From the NCBI GenBank assembly GCA_016931085.1, contig JAFGFO010000259.1, positions 1-15,126 of the forward strand: DNA of 15,126 nt, in the 5' to 3' direction. The notes beneath the pieces are model-generated. The model had not been told where the DNA came from and made no database searches. It saw only the letters and a program-made list of their open reading frames with translations. A program made the translations under genes and the position numbers. How positions within the stretch are numbered: the first letter of the stretch is position 1; every line of letters begins with the position of its first letter. The DNA is from Thermoflexales bacterium (GTDB lineage Bacteria > Chloroflexota > Anaerolineae > Fen-1058). This document shows positions 1 to 6,485 of this stretch, piece by piece.

Positions 1-86
1 ACAGAGAAAACACGGAGCTTCACAGAGAAGATTTAGCCTTTTTAAAGCCTCTGTGTGCCTCTGTGTTCCCTCTGTGAGGCTCTGTG
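1..86. repeat. CTCTGTG-type intergenic repeat with inverted copies
   Basis: Four copies of (C/G)CTCTGTG start at 48, 58, 69 and 79, a period of 10-11 bp. Inverted copies (ACAGAG at 1-6, CACAGAG at 21-27) lie to the left, so the stretch can fold back on itself. Degenerate CTCTGTG runs like this are scattered between genes in many environmental bacterial genomes; no function is established. The window begins inside the element, so its left edge is unknown. Unit spacing is too short and irregular for a CRISPR array. Confidence 0.6.
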
Positions 87-147
87 TCCTTCGGAAAAAA
101 CGTACCAGGCTGAGCAGTTACAAAAGCGTGCAAGATTGCGCCAAATG

Positions 148-202
148 TTTAAGCCAGTTTTAACTTGTTTTTAAAGCTGTCTTAACATGAGCGTGATAGG
201 CT
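148..202 (+). promoter_or_regulatory. Pho-box promoter P1 (four 11-bp repeats plus -10)
   Basis: TTTAA, TTTAA, TTTAA and CTTAA start at 148, 159, 170 and 181, exactly 11 bp apart. A TAGGCT -10-like hexamer lies at 197-202, 16 bp after the start of the last repeat. Direct repeats at one helical turn are the hallmark of binding sites for OmpR-family phosphate regulators (PhoB in E. coli, PhoP in Bacillus with its TTAACA repeats), where they replace the -35 box. The same layout recurs before pstS, which supports the call. It should drive the two small genes starting at 289 under phosphate starvation. Confidence 0.72.
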
Positions 203-235
203 AAGGTCTGAAGAATAGCACGTGTCACATTATGG

Positions 236-252
236 GGTTAGCCCTGCTAACC
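236..252 (+). other. Leader hairpin in the P1 transcript
   Basis: GGTTAG (236-241) and CTAACC (247-252) form a perfect 6-bp stem around the loop CCCTG. It lies between the P1 -10 element and the first gene. No T-tract follows, so it is not a classical terminator; an mRNA-stabilising 5' hairpin is the simplest guess. A similar 6-bp/5-nt hairpin occurs in the pstS leader. Confidence 0.35.
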
Positions 253-288
253 GAGACAATACGAAAAAGACCATTGTGGAGGAGAAAC

Positions 289-495
289 ATGATACTAGAA
301 CGGAAATTGCTCGATCAAAATGGAATGGCCCTGGCAGCGTACCTGGCGGGACGGCAGCCGAATGTAGCGACGGACGATCCAGTCCAGGACTCGCTGCAAG
401 AGCGTATCAGGCAGCTTGAAAGTGAAAACGCGCGCTTGCTGCTTCAGGTGCAGGTGCTGCGAGAGCTTGTGTTCGATGAGGAGGGAGTGCTGTGA
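289..495 (+). CDS. 68-aa leucine-zipper protein, Pho-box controlled, unknown function
   Basis: The ATG at 289 is chosen over in-frame upstream ATGs because GGAGGAG (278-284) sits 4 nt before it. The 68-aa product has a short N-terminal part (residues 1-30, no recognised domain) and a near-ideal coiled coil at residues 36-62. Leucines at 36, 43, 50 and 57 occupy heptad position d; I40, N47, V54 and V61 occupy position a. A single Asn among beta-branched a residues is the signature of a parallel dimeric zipper as in yeast GCN4. No basic DNA-binding region precedes the zipper, so a dimerising adaptor or partner-binding protein is more likely than a bZIP factor. The stop overlaps the next start by 4 bp (GTGA), suggesting coupled translation and perhaps physical interaction with that product. 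I do not recognise the family. Confidence 0.72.
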   Translation: MILERKLLDQNGMALAAYLAGRQPNVATDDPVQDSLQERIRQLESENARLLLQVQVLRELVFDEEGVL

Positions 496-788
496 ACATG
501 TCTATGGAAACAGAGACACGCTGGGCAGTTTTGCAAAATCATCGTGTCGTCGACCCGGAGCGCGGCAGTTTCTACGCCTTGCTGGCGGCCTTGGATGGCG
601 GTTGGCAGGTCGAACCGCCCGTGTATGCGCGCCCGCGCTGGGGGGCAGAGAACGCTGGAAAGCAAATGTACCACTGCATCTTGCGACGCGGCCCGGCTAC
701 CACGCTGGTGAGCGTCGAAGACAGCTCTCACTTGCGCGCGTTTCTGGATGAGCAGTCTATCCCTGTCAATCGCCAGGGAAATTTTTAA
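492..788 (+). CDS. 98-aa hypothetical protein, coupled to the zipper gene
   Basis: The GTG start at 492 overlaps the upstream TGA (GTGA). A purine-rich ribosome site (GAGGAGGGAG, 478-487) lies 4 nt before it; the ATG at 498 is a possible alternative giving 96 aa. The product has no signal peptide or membrane segment and is rich in aromatic residues (four W/Y near the centre, such as GGWQVEPPVYARPRWG). It looks like a small compact soluble domain, but I recognise no family. Co-transcription from the P1 Pho box and overlap with the zipper gene imply a joint role in phosphate limitation. The stop codon TAA (786-788) is itself part of the first CTTAA-type repeat of the pstS promoter, so gene end and promoter are physically merged. 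Confidence 0.65.
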   Translation: MNMSMETETRWAVLQNHRVVDPERGSFYALLAALDGGWQVEPPVYARPRWGAENAGKQMYHCILRRGPATTLVSVEDSSHLRAFLDEQSIPVNRQGNF

Positions 789-838
789 CATGCTCTTAAT
801 CTGATCTTAAACAAGGCTTAAAGCGGCTGTGATAGGAT
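784..838 (+). promoter_or_regulatory. Pho-box promoter P2 of pstS (four 11-bp repeats plus -10)
   Basis: TTTAA, CTTAA, CTTAA and CTTAA start at 784, 795, 806 and 817, again exactly 11 bp apart. TAGGAT (833-838) begins 16 bp after the start of the last repeat, the same spacing as in P1; the preceding TGTGA/CGTGA is also shared. The position ahead of pstS fits the classical Pho-box location. The first repeat overlaps the stop codon of the upstream gene. Confidence 0.78.
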
Positions 839-848
839 GATAGTTGCT

Positions 849-865
849 CAGCCTTGCTCAGGCTG
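849..865 (+). other. Leader hairpin in the pstS transcript
   Basis: CAGCCT (849-854) and AGGCTG (860-865) form a perfect 6-bp stem around the loop TGCTC, just after the expected transcription start of P2. No T-tract follows. A stabilising 5' hairpin is possible; chance occurrence cannot be excluded. Confidence 0.35.
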
Positions 866-909
866 TAAATCGATTGAAATACAAATCTATATTGAAGGAG
901 AAGTGAAAA

Positions 910-2145
910 ATGTCCAAGTTCGTTACAATAGCTATGTTGATTGTTGCCGTAGCGCTGCTCAGCGCGTGCGGCCAGGCGGCTGTGCCTGCGGCCCAGGCGC
1001 AGATTATCAAAGAGACCGTGGTGGTGGCCGGCACGCCGCAGGTGGTTGAGAAGGTCATCGAAAAAGAAAAGGTGGTTGTTGTCACCCCGACGGCTGACCC
1101 CAGCGCGCCCAAGCCCCTGCCGGCCGGCTCGGTGGTGCTCAACGGCGCCGGGGCGACTTTCCCCGACCCGGTCTATACCGAGTGGCGCTTTGCTTACCAG
1201 TACGTCGACCCATCGGTCGTCATCAACTACCAGGGCATTGGTTCAGGCGGCGGCAAGAAGGGCATCGCCGACAAGACGATCGACTTTGCCGGTTCCGATT
1301 CACTGCTCAAGAAGGAAGAATACGAGGCCAACCCGAGCCTGCAAATGTTCCCCACCCTGGCTGGCGCCGTGGTGCCCATCTTCAACGCCGCGCCCGAGGT
1401 CACCGAACTGGTGGTGGACGGCAAGATCATGGCCGATATCTACCTGGGCAAGATCACCCAGTGGAACGACCCGGCGATTGCCGCGCTCAATCCCACCCAG
1501 GACCTGCCTGACAAGGCCATCACCGCCGTGCACCGCTCGGATGGCTCGGGCACGACCGAGATCTTTACCACATTCCTGGCCGCCGTGAGCGAGGATTGGA
1601 AGAACGGCCCCGGCGCCGGCTCGGCGGTCGAGTGGCCGGTGGACAAGGCCGGCAGCGGCATCGGCGGCAAGGGGAATCCCGGCGTGGCCGCCGGCGTGCA
1701 GAACACGCCCTACTCGATCGGCTATGTCGAGTTGTCTTACGCGGTGGCCAACAAGATCGCGTTCGCCAAGATGGTCAACGCCGCCGGCAACACCGTCGAG
1801 GCCAACGCCGAGACCCTGGCCTCGGCCATGGCCGATTTCGGCGACAAGTTTGACGACAAGTTGATGATCAAATCGATCAGCAATGGCGCGGGCGCCAAGT
1901 CGTGGCCGATCGCCGGCTATACCTACATGATCGTTTACAAGGACATGCCGTCTTACAAGGGCGCTGACTGCGTCAAGGCCCAAAAGCTGCTCGACTTTGT
2001 GCAGTGGGCGCTGACGGACGAAGGCGCGGCCAAGCGTGCGTCTGACCTGGGTTACGCCACGCTGCCGCCGACCGTGCGCGACAAGGTGTTCGCGGTGCTG
2101 GCGACCACCACCTGCGATGGTGCTCCGCTCAACTTTGCCAAGTAG
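910..2145 (+). CDS. pstS: Phosphate ABC transporter substrate-binding lipoprotein PstS
   Basis: Captures inorganic phosphate outside the membrane and delivers it to PstCA. The ATG is preceded by GAAGGAG (894-900). The 411-aa product opens with a lipoprotein signal: hydrophobic segment to residue 16, lipobox LSAC with the lipidated Cys at residue 20. A Val/Glu/Lys/Thr-rich linker (about 35-60) follows, typical of Chloroflexota binding proteins. The binding fold shows PstS signatures: GAGATFPDPVY (79-89), GIGSGGG, DFAGSDS and RSDGSGTT (209-216), whose Ser, Thr, Asp and Arg residues ligate phosphate. The extra length over E. coli PstS is mostly the N-terminal linker. It is the first gene of the pst operon directly under Pho box P2 and is followed by a hairpin that may make it the most highly expressed gene. 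Confidence 0.96.
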   Translation: MSKFVTIAMLIVAVALLSACGQAAVPAAQAQIIKETVVVAGTPQVVEKVIEKEKVVVVTPTADPSAPKPLPAGSVVLNGAGATFPDPVYTEWRFAYQYVDPSVVINYQGIGSGGGKKGIADKTIDFAGSDSLLKKEEYEANPSLQMFPTLAGAVVPIFNAAPEVTELVVDGKIMADIYLGKITQWNDPAIAALNPTQDLPDKAITAVHRSDGSGTTEIFTTFLAAVSEDWKNGPGAGSAVEWPVDKAGSGIGGKGNPGVAAGVQNTPYSIGYVELSYAVANKIAFAKMVNAAGNTVEANAETLASAMADFGDKFDDKLMIKSISNGAGAKSWPIAGYTYMIVYKDMPSYKGADCVKAQKLLDFVQWALTDEGAAKRASDLGYATLPPTVRDKVFAVLATTTCDGAPLNFAK

Positions 2146-2180
2146 TGTGAACGCGGCAAACAGTCAATGCGGTCAACACT

Positions 2181-2209
2181 GTGGGGGCGACCCGACAGGT
2201 CGCCCCCAC
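2181..2209 (+). terminator. Perfect 12-bp hairpin between pstS and pstC (attenuator or dispersed repeat)
   Basis: GTGGGGGCGACC (2181-2192) pairs perfectly with GGTCGCCCCCAC (2198-2209) around the loop CGACA. A T-rich tract (TTATTTTT, 2217-2224) follows after 7 nt, so the terminator is imperfect and could let part of transcription pass to pstC. A stem-loop here would give excess PstS over the membrane components, as is common in binding-protein operons. The GGGGCGACC/GGTCGCCCC core also resembles a palindrome dispersed in Chloroflexota genomes, so it may be a repeat in a useful place. Confidence 0.6.
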
Positions 2210-2233
2210 CCAACGTTATTTTTGGGATAGGTT

Positions 2234-3223
2234 ATGCGTAGAGCTTCATACATCAACCCCAAGCCGAGCAAGCTGGGTCAGGCGCTCCGGCACGGCGATG
2301 TGCCGTGGAATGTCATCATCATCGCGGTGGCCTTGTTGGTCTTGGCGGTGGTGGCCGCTATCGGCTGGTCGGTATGGCAAGAATCGGCCGCCTCGCGCGC
2401 CGAGTTTGGCCTCAGCTTTGTCAGCCCCAAGGCCCAGTCGTCGTGGGATCCTGTTAATGACCATTTCGAGGCATGGCCCATCATCATGGGCACGCTGTCT
2501 ACGGCATTGGTGGCCATTCTTATCGCCACCCCTATCAGTCTCTTCATCGCCATCTTTCTGGCCGAGTTGTGCCCGGCCTGGCTGCGCATGCCGCTCAATT
2601 TCATGGTCGAGATGCTGGCGGCGATACCCAGCGTGGTGTATGGCCTGTGGGGCCTTTTTGTCTTCCTCCCACTCGTCGTCAAGCCGGTGGGCGAGTTCCT
2701 GGGCAGCAGGTTAGGCTTTCTGCCCTTGTTCTCCGGCACCATTCCTGCCTCCGGCATCAGCCGCCTGGGGGCAGGGCTCATCCTCACGATCATGATCATC
2801 CCGACGATTGCCGCTGTCACGCGCGATGTCTTCCTGGCCATCCCGCGCTCGCAGCGCGAAGCGGCACTGGCGCTTGGCTCCACATACTGGGAGATGATCT
2901 GGCAGGTGCTGTTGCCGTATGGCCTGTCGGGCATCTTGGGAGCCGTCATCCTGGGCCTGGGGCGCGCCCTGGGTGAGACGATGGCGGTGACGATGGTGAT
3001 CGGCAACAACACGGTCGAGTCGAGCGGCTCGCTGCTCAAGCCCGGCGCGACGATGGCCAGCGTGATCGCCAACGAGTTCGCCGAGGCGGTGACCAGGCTG
3101 CACACCAGCGCGCTGATCGAGCTGGGGCTGGTCTTGTTTGGGATGACGCTGCTGCTCAACATGGTGGCGCGCTTCCTGGTGTGGCGGGTAGCCCGCCAGG
3201 TGCCCACCGAGGGGAGAGCGTGA
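2234..3223 (+). CDS. pstC: Phosphate ABC transporter permease PstC
   Basis: One of the two membrane subunits that form the phosphate channel. The 329-aa product has an N-terminal membrane segment (about 26-48), a short external stretch, then a cluster of hydrophobic segments consistent with six in total. The cytoplasmic EAA loop that contacts PstB begins at residue 209 ([20 protein letters not shown]), and the PstC-type [10 protein letters not shown] stretch follows. E. coli PstC is of similar length (319 aa). The ribosome site before the ATG is weak (GGGATAGG, close to the start). The N-terminus carries SYINPK, matched by TYINPK in PstA. The stop lies 11 nt before the pstA start. Confidence 0.95.
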   Translation: MRRASYINPKPSKLGQALRHGDVPWNVIIIAVALLVLAVVAAIGWSVWQESAASRAEFGLSFVSPKAQSSWDPVNDHFEAWPIIMGTLSTALVAILIATPISLFIAIFLAELCPAWLRMPLNFMVEMLAAIPSVVYGLWGLFVFLPLVVKPVGEFLGSRLGFLPLFSGTIPASGISRLGAGLILTIMIIPTIAAVTRDVFLAIPRSQREAALALGSTYWEMIWQVLLPYGLSGILGAVILGLGRALGETMAVTMVIGNNTVESSGSLLKPGATMASVIANEFAEAVTRLHTSALIELGLVLFGMTLLLNMVARFLVWRVARQVPTEGRA

Positions 3224-3234
3224 GAGGGAATCCT

Positions 3235-4173
3235 ATGGCCGTATCAAAAACGTATATCAATCCCAAGGCGCGCCACACGAGCCGGCGCATCGTCAACGTG
3301 GTGATGCTCTCGATCACCGGCCTGTTCACGCTGTTGGCGTTGGTGCCCTTGGTGTGGATTATCGTCTACGTGCTCCGCACCGGTGGCCCCCACGTCAGCC
3401 TGGATCTGTTCACCAAGTTGCCGGCCGGCCTGGGACAGTCCGGCGGCGGGGTGTTGAACGCCATTCAAAGCACACTCGTAGTGACCTTGCTGGCAGTCTT
3501 GCTTTCGGTGCCGGTGGGGGTGTTGACCGCCTTTTACGTATCGCGCCACCCCAACACGCCGCTGGGCATCGCCGTCCGCTTTGGCACGGACGTGCTTTCG
3601 GGCGTGCCTTCGATCGTGGTGGGCTTGTTCGGTTACGCCTTGATGGTCAAACCGCGAGGACATTATTCGGCCCTGGCCGGCGGGGTAGCGATTGCCATCA
3701 TCATGCTGCCGACTATCATCCGCACGACGGAAGAGATGCTCAAGTTGGTGCCCAATACACTGCGCGAGGGCAGCCTGGCGCTGGGCGCGCCGGAATGGAA
3801 AACCTCGCTGTCTGTCATGTTGCCGGCCGCCATCAGCGGCGTGGTGACAGGCATCATGCTGGCGCTGGCGCGCGGTGTGGGCGAGACAGCCCCCCTGCTG
3901 TTCACCGTGCTGGGCAACGATCGCTACGATGTCGGGCAGATCGTGGGCGGCGGGCTGCAAGGCGGGCAGACGCTGGGGCAAGTTACACAGCGCTTGCTGG
4001 ATCAGCCGGTGGATGGCCTGACGCTGACGATGTGGAAATATGCCCAGCAGCCCTTCCCGGAGCGCGTGCAGCAGGCATGGGCGGTGGCCCTGGTGCTGAT
4101 GGTGTTTGTGCTAAGTATCAACATCACGGCTCGCCTGATCGTGGTTTGGCGACAAAAGCAGTTGAATGGATAG
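3235..4173 (+). CDS. pstA: Phosphate ABC transporter permease PstA
   Basis: Second membrane subunit of the Pst importer. The ATG at 3235 is preferred over an upstream in-frame GTG (3181) because GAGGGA (3224-3229) is 5 nt before it and the upstream choice would overlap pstC by 43 bp. The 312-aa product has an N-terminal membrane segment (about 24-46) and a binding-protein-dependent permease core with the EAA-loop equivalent near residue 178 ([20 protein letters not shown]) followed by [13 protein letters not shown], characteristic of PstA. The N-terminal TYINPK echoes PstC. The stop codon lies inside the first unit of a GATAGAGAT repeat that links to pstB. Confidence 0.95.
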   Translation: MAVSKTYINPKARHTSRRIVNVVMLSITGLFTLLALVPLVWIIVYVLRTGGPHVSLDLFTKLPAGLGQSGGGVLNAIQSTLVVTLLAVLLSVPVGVLTAFYVSRHPNTPLGIAVRFGTDVLSGVPSIVVGLFGYALMVKPRGHYSALAGGVAIAIIMLPTIIRTTEEMLKLVPNTLREGSLALGAPEWKTSLSVMLPAAISGVVTGIMLALARGVGETAPLLFTVLGNDRYDVGQIVGGGLQGGQTLGQVTQRLLDQPVDGLTLTMWKYAQQPFPERVQQAWAVALVLMVFVLSINITARLIVVWRQKQLNG

Positions 4174-4207
4174 AGATAACAGATAGAGATAGAGAGCAGA
4201 TAGAGAT
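4169..4207 (+). repeat. Three GATAGAGAT units bridging pstA stop and pstB start
   Basis: GATAGAGAT occurs at 4169-4177, 4182-4190 and 4199-4207; the last two extend to an 11-bp identity (CAGATAGAGAT, 4180 and 4197). The first contains the pstA stop codon and the last reaches into the pstB start codon. The tract is purine-rich and contains only a weak ribosome site (GAGAG), so repeat number could set pstB translation. Looks like slippage-generated sequence. Confidence 0.65.
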
Positions 4208-5123
4208 GATGCAAAACAGTCTAGCCCAGTCGACAACGCTGCCTGGCTTGATGCCCATCGGCGCCGGCCAGCCAAGTCTCCCCAAGCTGGAGGTGTTTTC
4301 AACCACGGCCCAGGAGGCTGAAGTGCTCGTCGCGTCAGCGGGCCGGCCCAAGGTCACCATCGAAGCGCTGTCGGTGTACTATCGCGCCTTTTGCGCGGTG
4401 GCCGCCGTGAGCATGCCGATCTATGTCCACAAGATCACCGCCATCATTGGACCGTCGGGTTGCGGCAAGTCCACCTTGCTGCGCTCGCTCAACCGGATGA
4501 ACGATTTGACGCCCGGCGCGCGCGTGGAGGGGAAAATCCTGCTGGATGGCGCCAATGGCCTTCAGGATATTTATACCAAGGGCGTGGATGTAGTGGATAT
4601 GCGGCGGCGCATCGGCATGGTGTTTCAACGCCCCAATCCCTTTCCCAAGAGTATTTACGATAACGTAGCGTACGGCCCACGCCTGTACGGCGTGACGCGC
4701 AAAACCGAGCTGGATGCCATCGTCGAAAATAGCCTGAAGGGAGCCGCCTTGTGGAACGAAGTGCAAGACAAACTGAAACACTCGGGGCTGGCGCTTTCGG
4801 GCGGGCAGCAGCAGCGCTTGTGCATCGCTCGTGCCCTGGCGGTCGAGCCGGAGGTCATCTTGATGGACGAGCCGGCCAGCGCGCTCGACCCGGTGTCCAC
4901 GCTCAAGATCGAAGAGTTGATGGCCGAGCTGAAAGAGAATTACACCATCGTCATCGTTACACACAACATGCAGCAGGCGGCACGCGTGAGCGATTACACC
5001 GCCATGATGATGATGCGCCCCGACCGGGCCGGCGAGGTGATCGAGTTTGACGTGACGACCAAGGTTTTCACCCGGCCCTCCGACAAGCGGACGGAAGATT
5101 ACGTCACCGGGCGCTTTGGCTAG
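4206..5123 (+). CDS. pstB: Phosphate ABC transporter ATP-binding protein PstB
   Basis: ATPase that powers phosphate import and takes part in PhoU-linked signalling. The start is taken as the first of two adjacent ATGs (4206, 4209); the next in-frame ATG (4251) has no ribosome site. The 305-aa product shows Walker A GPSGCGKS (82-89), ABC signature LSGGQQQR (from 197), Walker B VILMDEP (217-223) and the switch His in VTHNMQQAA. It ends with the PstB-typical [10 protein letters not shown]. About 45 residues precede the conserved domain, making it longer than E. coli PstB (257 aa); that extension is low-complexity and has no recognised motif, so the true start is less certain than the identity. 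Confidence 0.95.
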   Translation: MMQNSLAQSTTLPGLMPIGAGQPSLPKLEVFSTTAQEAEVLVASAGRPKVTIEALSVYYRAFCAVAAVSMPIYVHKITAIIGPSGCGKSTLLRSLNRMNDLTPGARVEGKILLDGANGLQDIYTKGVDVVDMRRRIGMVFQRPNPFPKSIYDNVAYGPRLYGVTRKTELDAIVENSLKGAALWNEVQDKLKHSGLALSGGQQQRLCIARALAVEPEVILMDEPASALDPVSTLKIEELMAELKENYTIVIVTHNMQQAARVSDYTAMMMMRPDRAGEVIEFDVTTKVFTRPSDKRTEDYVTGRFG

Positions 5124-5137
5124 ATTGAGGGAATGCT

Positions 5138-5581
5138 ATGCAAAAGACAAGGGTATTATTTCTATGCACGGGAAACTCGGCGCGCAGCCAGATGGCTGAG
5201 GCCTTTCTGCGCCATTACGGTGGAGATCGCTTCGAGGCGTACAGCGCCGGGCTTGAGCCTCAAGGCGTCCATCCATACACGATCCAGGTGATGAGCGAGC
5301 TGGGGCTGGACCTCAGCGGCCAGGCCGCCAAGCACGTTCGCCAGTACATGGGCCAGATGCACTTTGGCTACCTGGTCACGGTTTGCTCGAACGCCGAAGC
5401 GCAGTGCCCGACCACTTTTCCGGGCGTTGGCCAGCGGCTGCATTGGAGTTTCGACGACCCGGCCGCCGTCCAGGGAAGCGGCGAAGAAAAACTGCTCAAG
5501 TTCCGCCAGGTCCGTGACCAGATCGAGCAGCGTATCAAGACCTGGTTAGCAGAACAAGATGGAAGGATGATGATATTATGA
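5138..5581 (+). CDS. arsC: Arsenate reductase, thioredoxin-coupled, LMW-phosphatase fold
   Basis: Reduces arsenate to arsenite. The 147-aa product begins with the phosphatase loop CTGNSARS (C10 to R16). It carries two further cysteines, C83 and C90, seven apart, which match the resolving pair of Staphylococcus aureus pI258 ArsC (C82/C89); this separates it from plain tyrosine phosphatases. The WSFDDP motif supplies the general acid. TTGAGGGAA lies 5 nt before the ATG. The gene sits between pstB and phoU and overlaps phoU by ATGA. Because arsenate enters cells through phosphate importers, placement in the pst operon provides reductase whenever uptake is induced. No arsenite exporter is visible in the window. 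Confidence 0.88.
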   Translation: MQKTRVLFLCTGNSARSQMAEAFLRHYGGDRFEAYSAGLEPQGVHPYTIQVMSELGLDLSGQAAKHVRQYMGQMHFGYLVTVCSNAEAQCPTTFPGVGQRLHWSFDDPAAVQGSGEEKLLKFRQVRDQIEQRIKTWLAEQDGRMMIL

Positions 5582-6243
5582 GCACTCTGCACTTGCGCAG
5601 CGCGCTGGAACACGAACTGGAGCTTGTGAGGCAGGACATCTTGCGCATGGGCAGCATGGTCGAGCGCGCCATTGAGCGCAGCATCCAGGCGCTCCGCGAT
5701 CGCGACCCCGACCTGGCCCAGCAGGTCATCAACGACGATGCCCAAATCAACGCTATGCGCTACAAGCTAGAGGAAGCATGCCTTGAAGTCCTGGCTACCC
5801 AGCAGCCGGCCGCCGGCGATTTGCGGGCCCTGGTCGCCGCGCTGCACATCGCGGTGGAACTGGAGCGCATGGGCGATCACGCCGAGGGAATCGCCAAGCT
5901 GACGATCCGCATGGTGGACCAGCCCTTGCTCAAGCCGCTGGTGGACATCCCGCGCATGGCCGAGATTTGCCGGGAAATGATCAGCACCAGTCTGACCGCT
6001 TACGTCAATCGTGACGTCGAGTTGGCCAAGGCCGTCGCCGCTCGCGACGACGAGGTAGACGCGCTCTACCAGCAGACGCTGCGCGAGCTGCTGACTTACA
6101 TGATCGAGGATCCCAAGAACATCAGCCGCGCCACCTTCTTGTTATGGGTCACGCACAACCTGGAGCGGGTCGGCGACCGCGTGACGAATGTCTGCGAACG
6201 TGTGGTGTTCATGACCACCGGCCAGTTGAAAGAGATTTCATGA
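5578..6243 (+). CDS. phoU: Phosphate transport regulator PhoU
   Basis: Cytoplasmic regulator that links the Pst transporter to the phosphate sensor kinase and restrains Pho gene expression when phosphate is ample. The 221-aa product is all-helical with two PhoU repeats. Each has the family metal-binding E/DxxxD-type motif: ELERMGDHAEGI in the first half and NLERVGDRVTNVCERV in the second. The length is slightly below E. coli PhoU (241 aa). The ATG overlaps the arsC stop (ATGA), and the stop overlaps the start of a truncated second arsC copy in the same way, so translation is coupled along the operon. No PhoR/PhoB-type gene is present in the window. Confidence 0.95.
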   Translation: MSTLHLRSALEHELELVRQDILRMGSMVERAIERSIQALRDRDPDLAQQVINDDAQINAMRYKLEEACLEVLATQQPAAGDLRALVAALHIAVELERMGDHAEGIAKLTIRMVDQPLLKPLVDIPRMAEICREMISTSLTAYVNRDVELAKAVAARDDEVDALYQQTLRELLTYMIEDPKNISRATFLLWVTHNLERVGDRVTNVCERVVFMTTGQLKEIS

Positions 6244-6485
6244 CAGGCAAGATCAAGGTCTTGTTTTTGTGCACGGCCAATGCCTGCCGGAGCCAGGTGG
6301 CGGAAGCCTTTCTGCGCAAGTATGACGGCGAGGACTTGGAAGCTTACAGCGCCGGCCTGGATCCCAAGGGCATCCACGCTAGGGGCCTCGGGCAATACGC
6401 CAGGCAAAATTCCTTGACCTGTCCAGTTTTTAGCAGGCTGGCGAAAGTCTTATGCACATTCTGGTTACCAATGACGATGGCGTGA
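6240..6485 (+). pseudogene. Truncated second arsC-like gene
   Basis: The ATG overlaps the phoU stop (ATGA). The first ~46 codons are clearly paralogous to the upstream arsC: VLFLCTANACRSQ matches VLFLCTGNSARSQ, followed by AEAFLRKYDG and AYSAGLDPKGIH. Homology ends near 6378-6380; the remaining codons (RGLGQYARQ and on) match nothing in the fold, lack the C83/C90 pair and the catalytic Asp, and run to a stop at 6485 inside surE. A deletion that removed the 3' two-thirds of the gene and joined it to surE is the simplest explanation. The extra Cys in the loop (ANACR) is unlike the first copy. An 81-aa peptide may still be translated. Confidence 0.75.

Noticed and set aside
48..86. CRISPR array from the CTCTGTG units
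   Set aside because: Units are 7-8 bp with 2-3 bp between them; there are no spacers of usable length and no cas genes.
1300..1983. Minus-strand open frame of 227 codons opposite pstS
   Set aside because: Gly/Asp/Val/His-rich antisense shadow of a GC-rich gene; pstS motifs on the + strand explain the constraint.
2278..3207. Minus-strand open frame of 309 codons opposite pstC
   Set aside because: Ser/Met/Arg-rich shadow without family features; pstC membrane segments lie on the other strand.
3244..3981. Minus-strand open frame of 245 codons opposite pstA
   Set aside because: Low-complexity His/Gln/Arg composition, no ribosome site or motif; antisense shadow.
3354..4205. Long open frame upstream of and continuous with pstB (about 284 codons)
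   Set aside because: It is the shadow frame of pstA: Arg/Gly/Ala/His-rich, without domain motifs, while the overlapping frame encodes clear PstA.
4335..4964. Minus-strand open frame of 209 codons opposite pstB
   Set aside because: Antisense shadow of conserved Walker and signature motifs.
6414..6451. Own promoter for surE from TTGACC at 6414
   Set aside because: No acceptable -10 hexamer at the right distance before the surE start.
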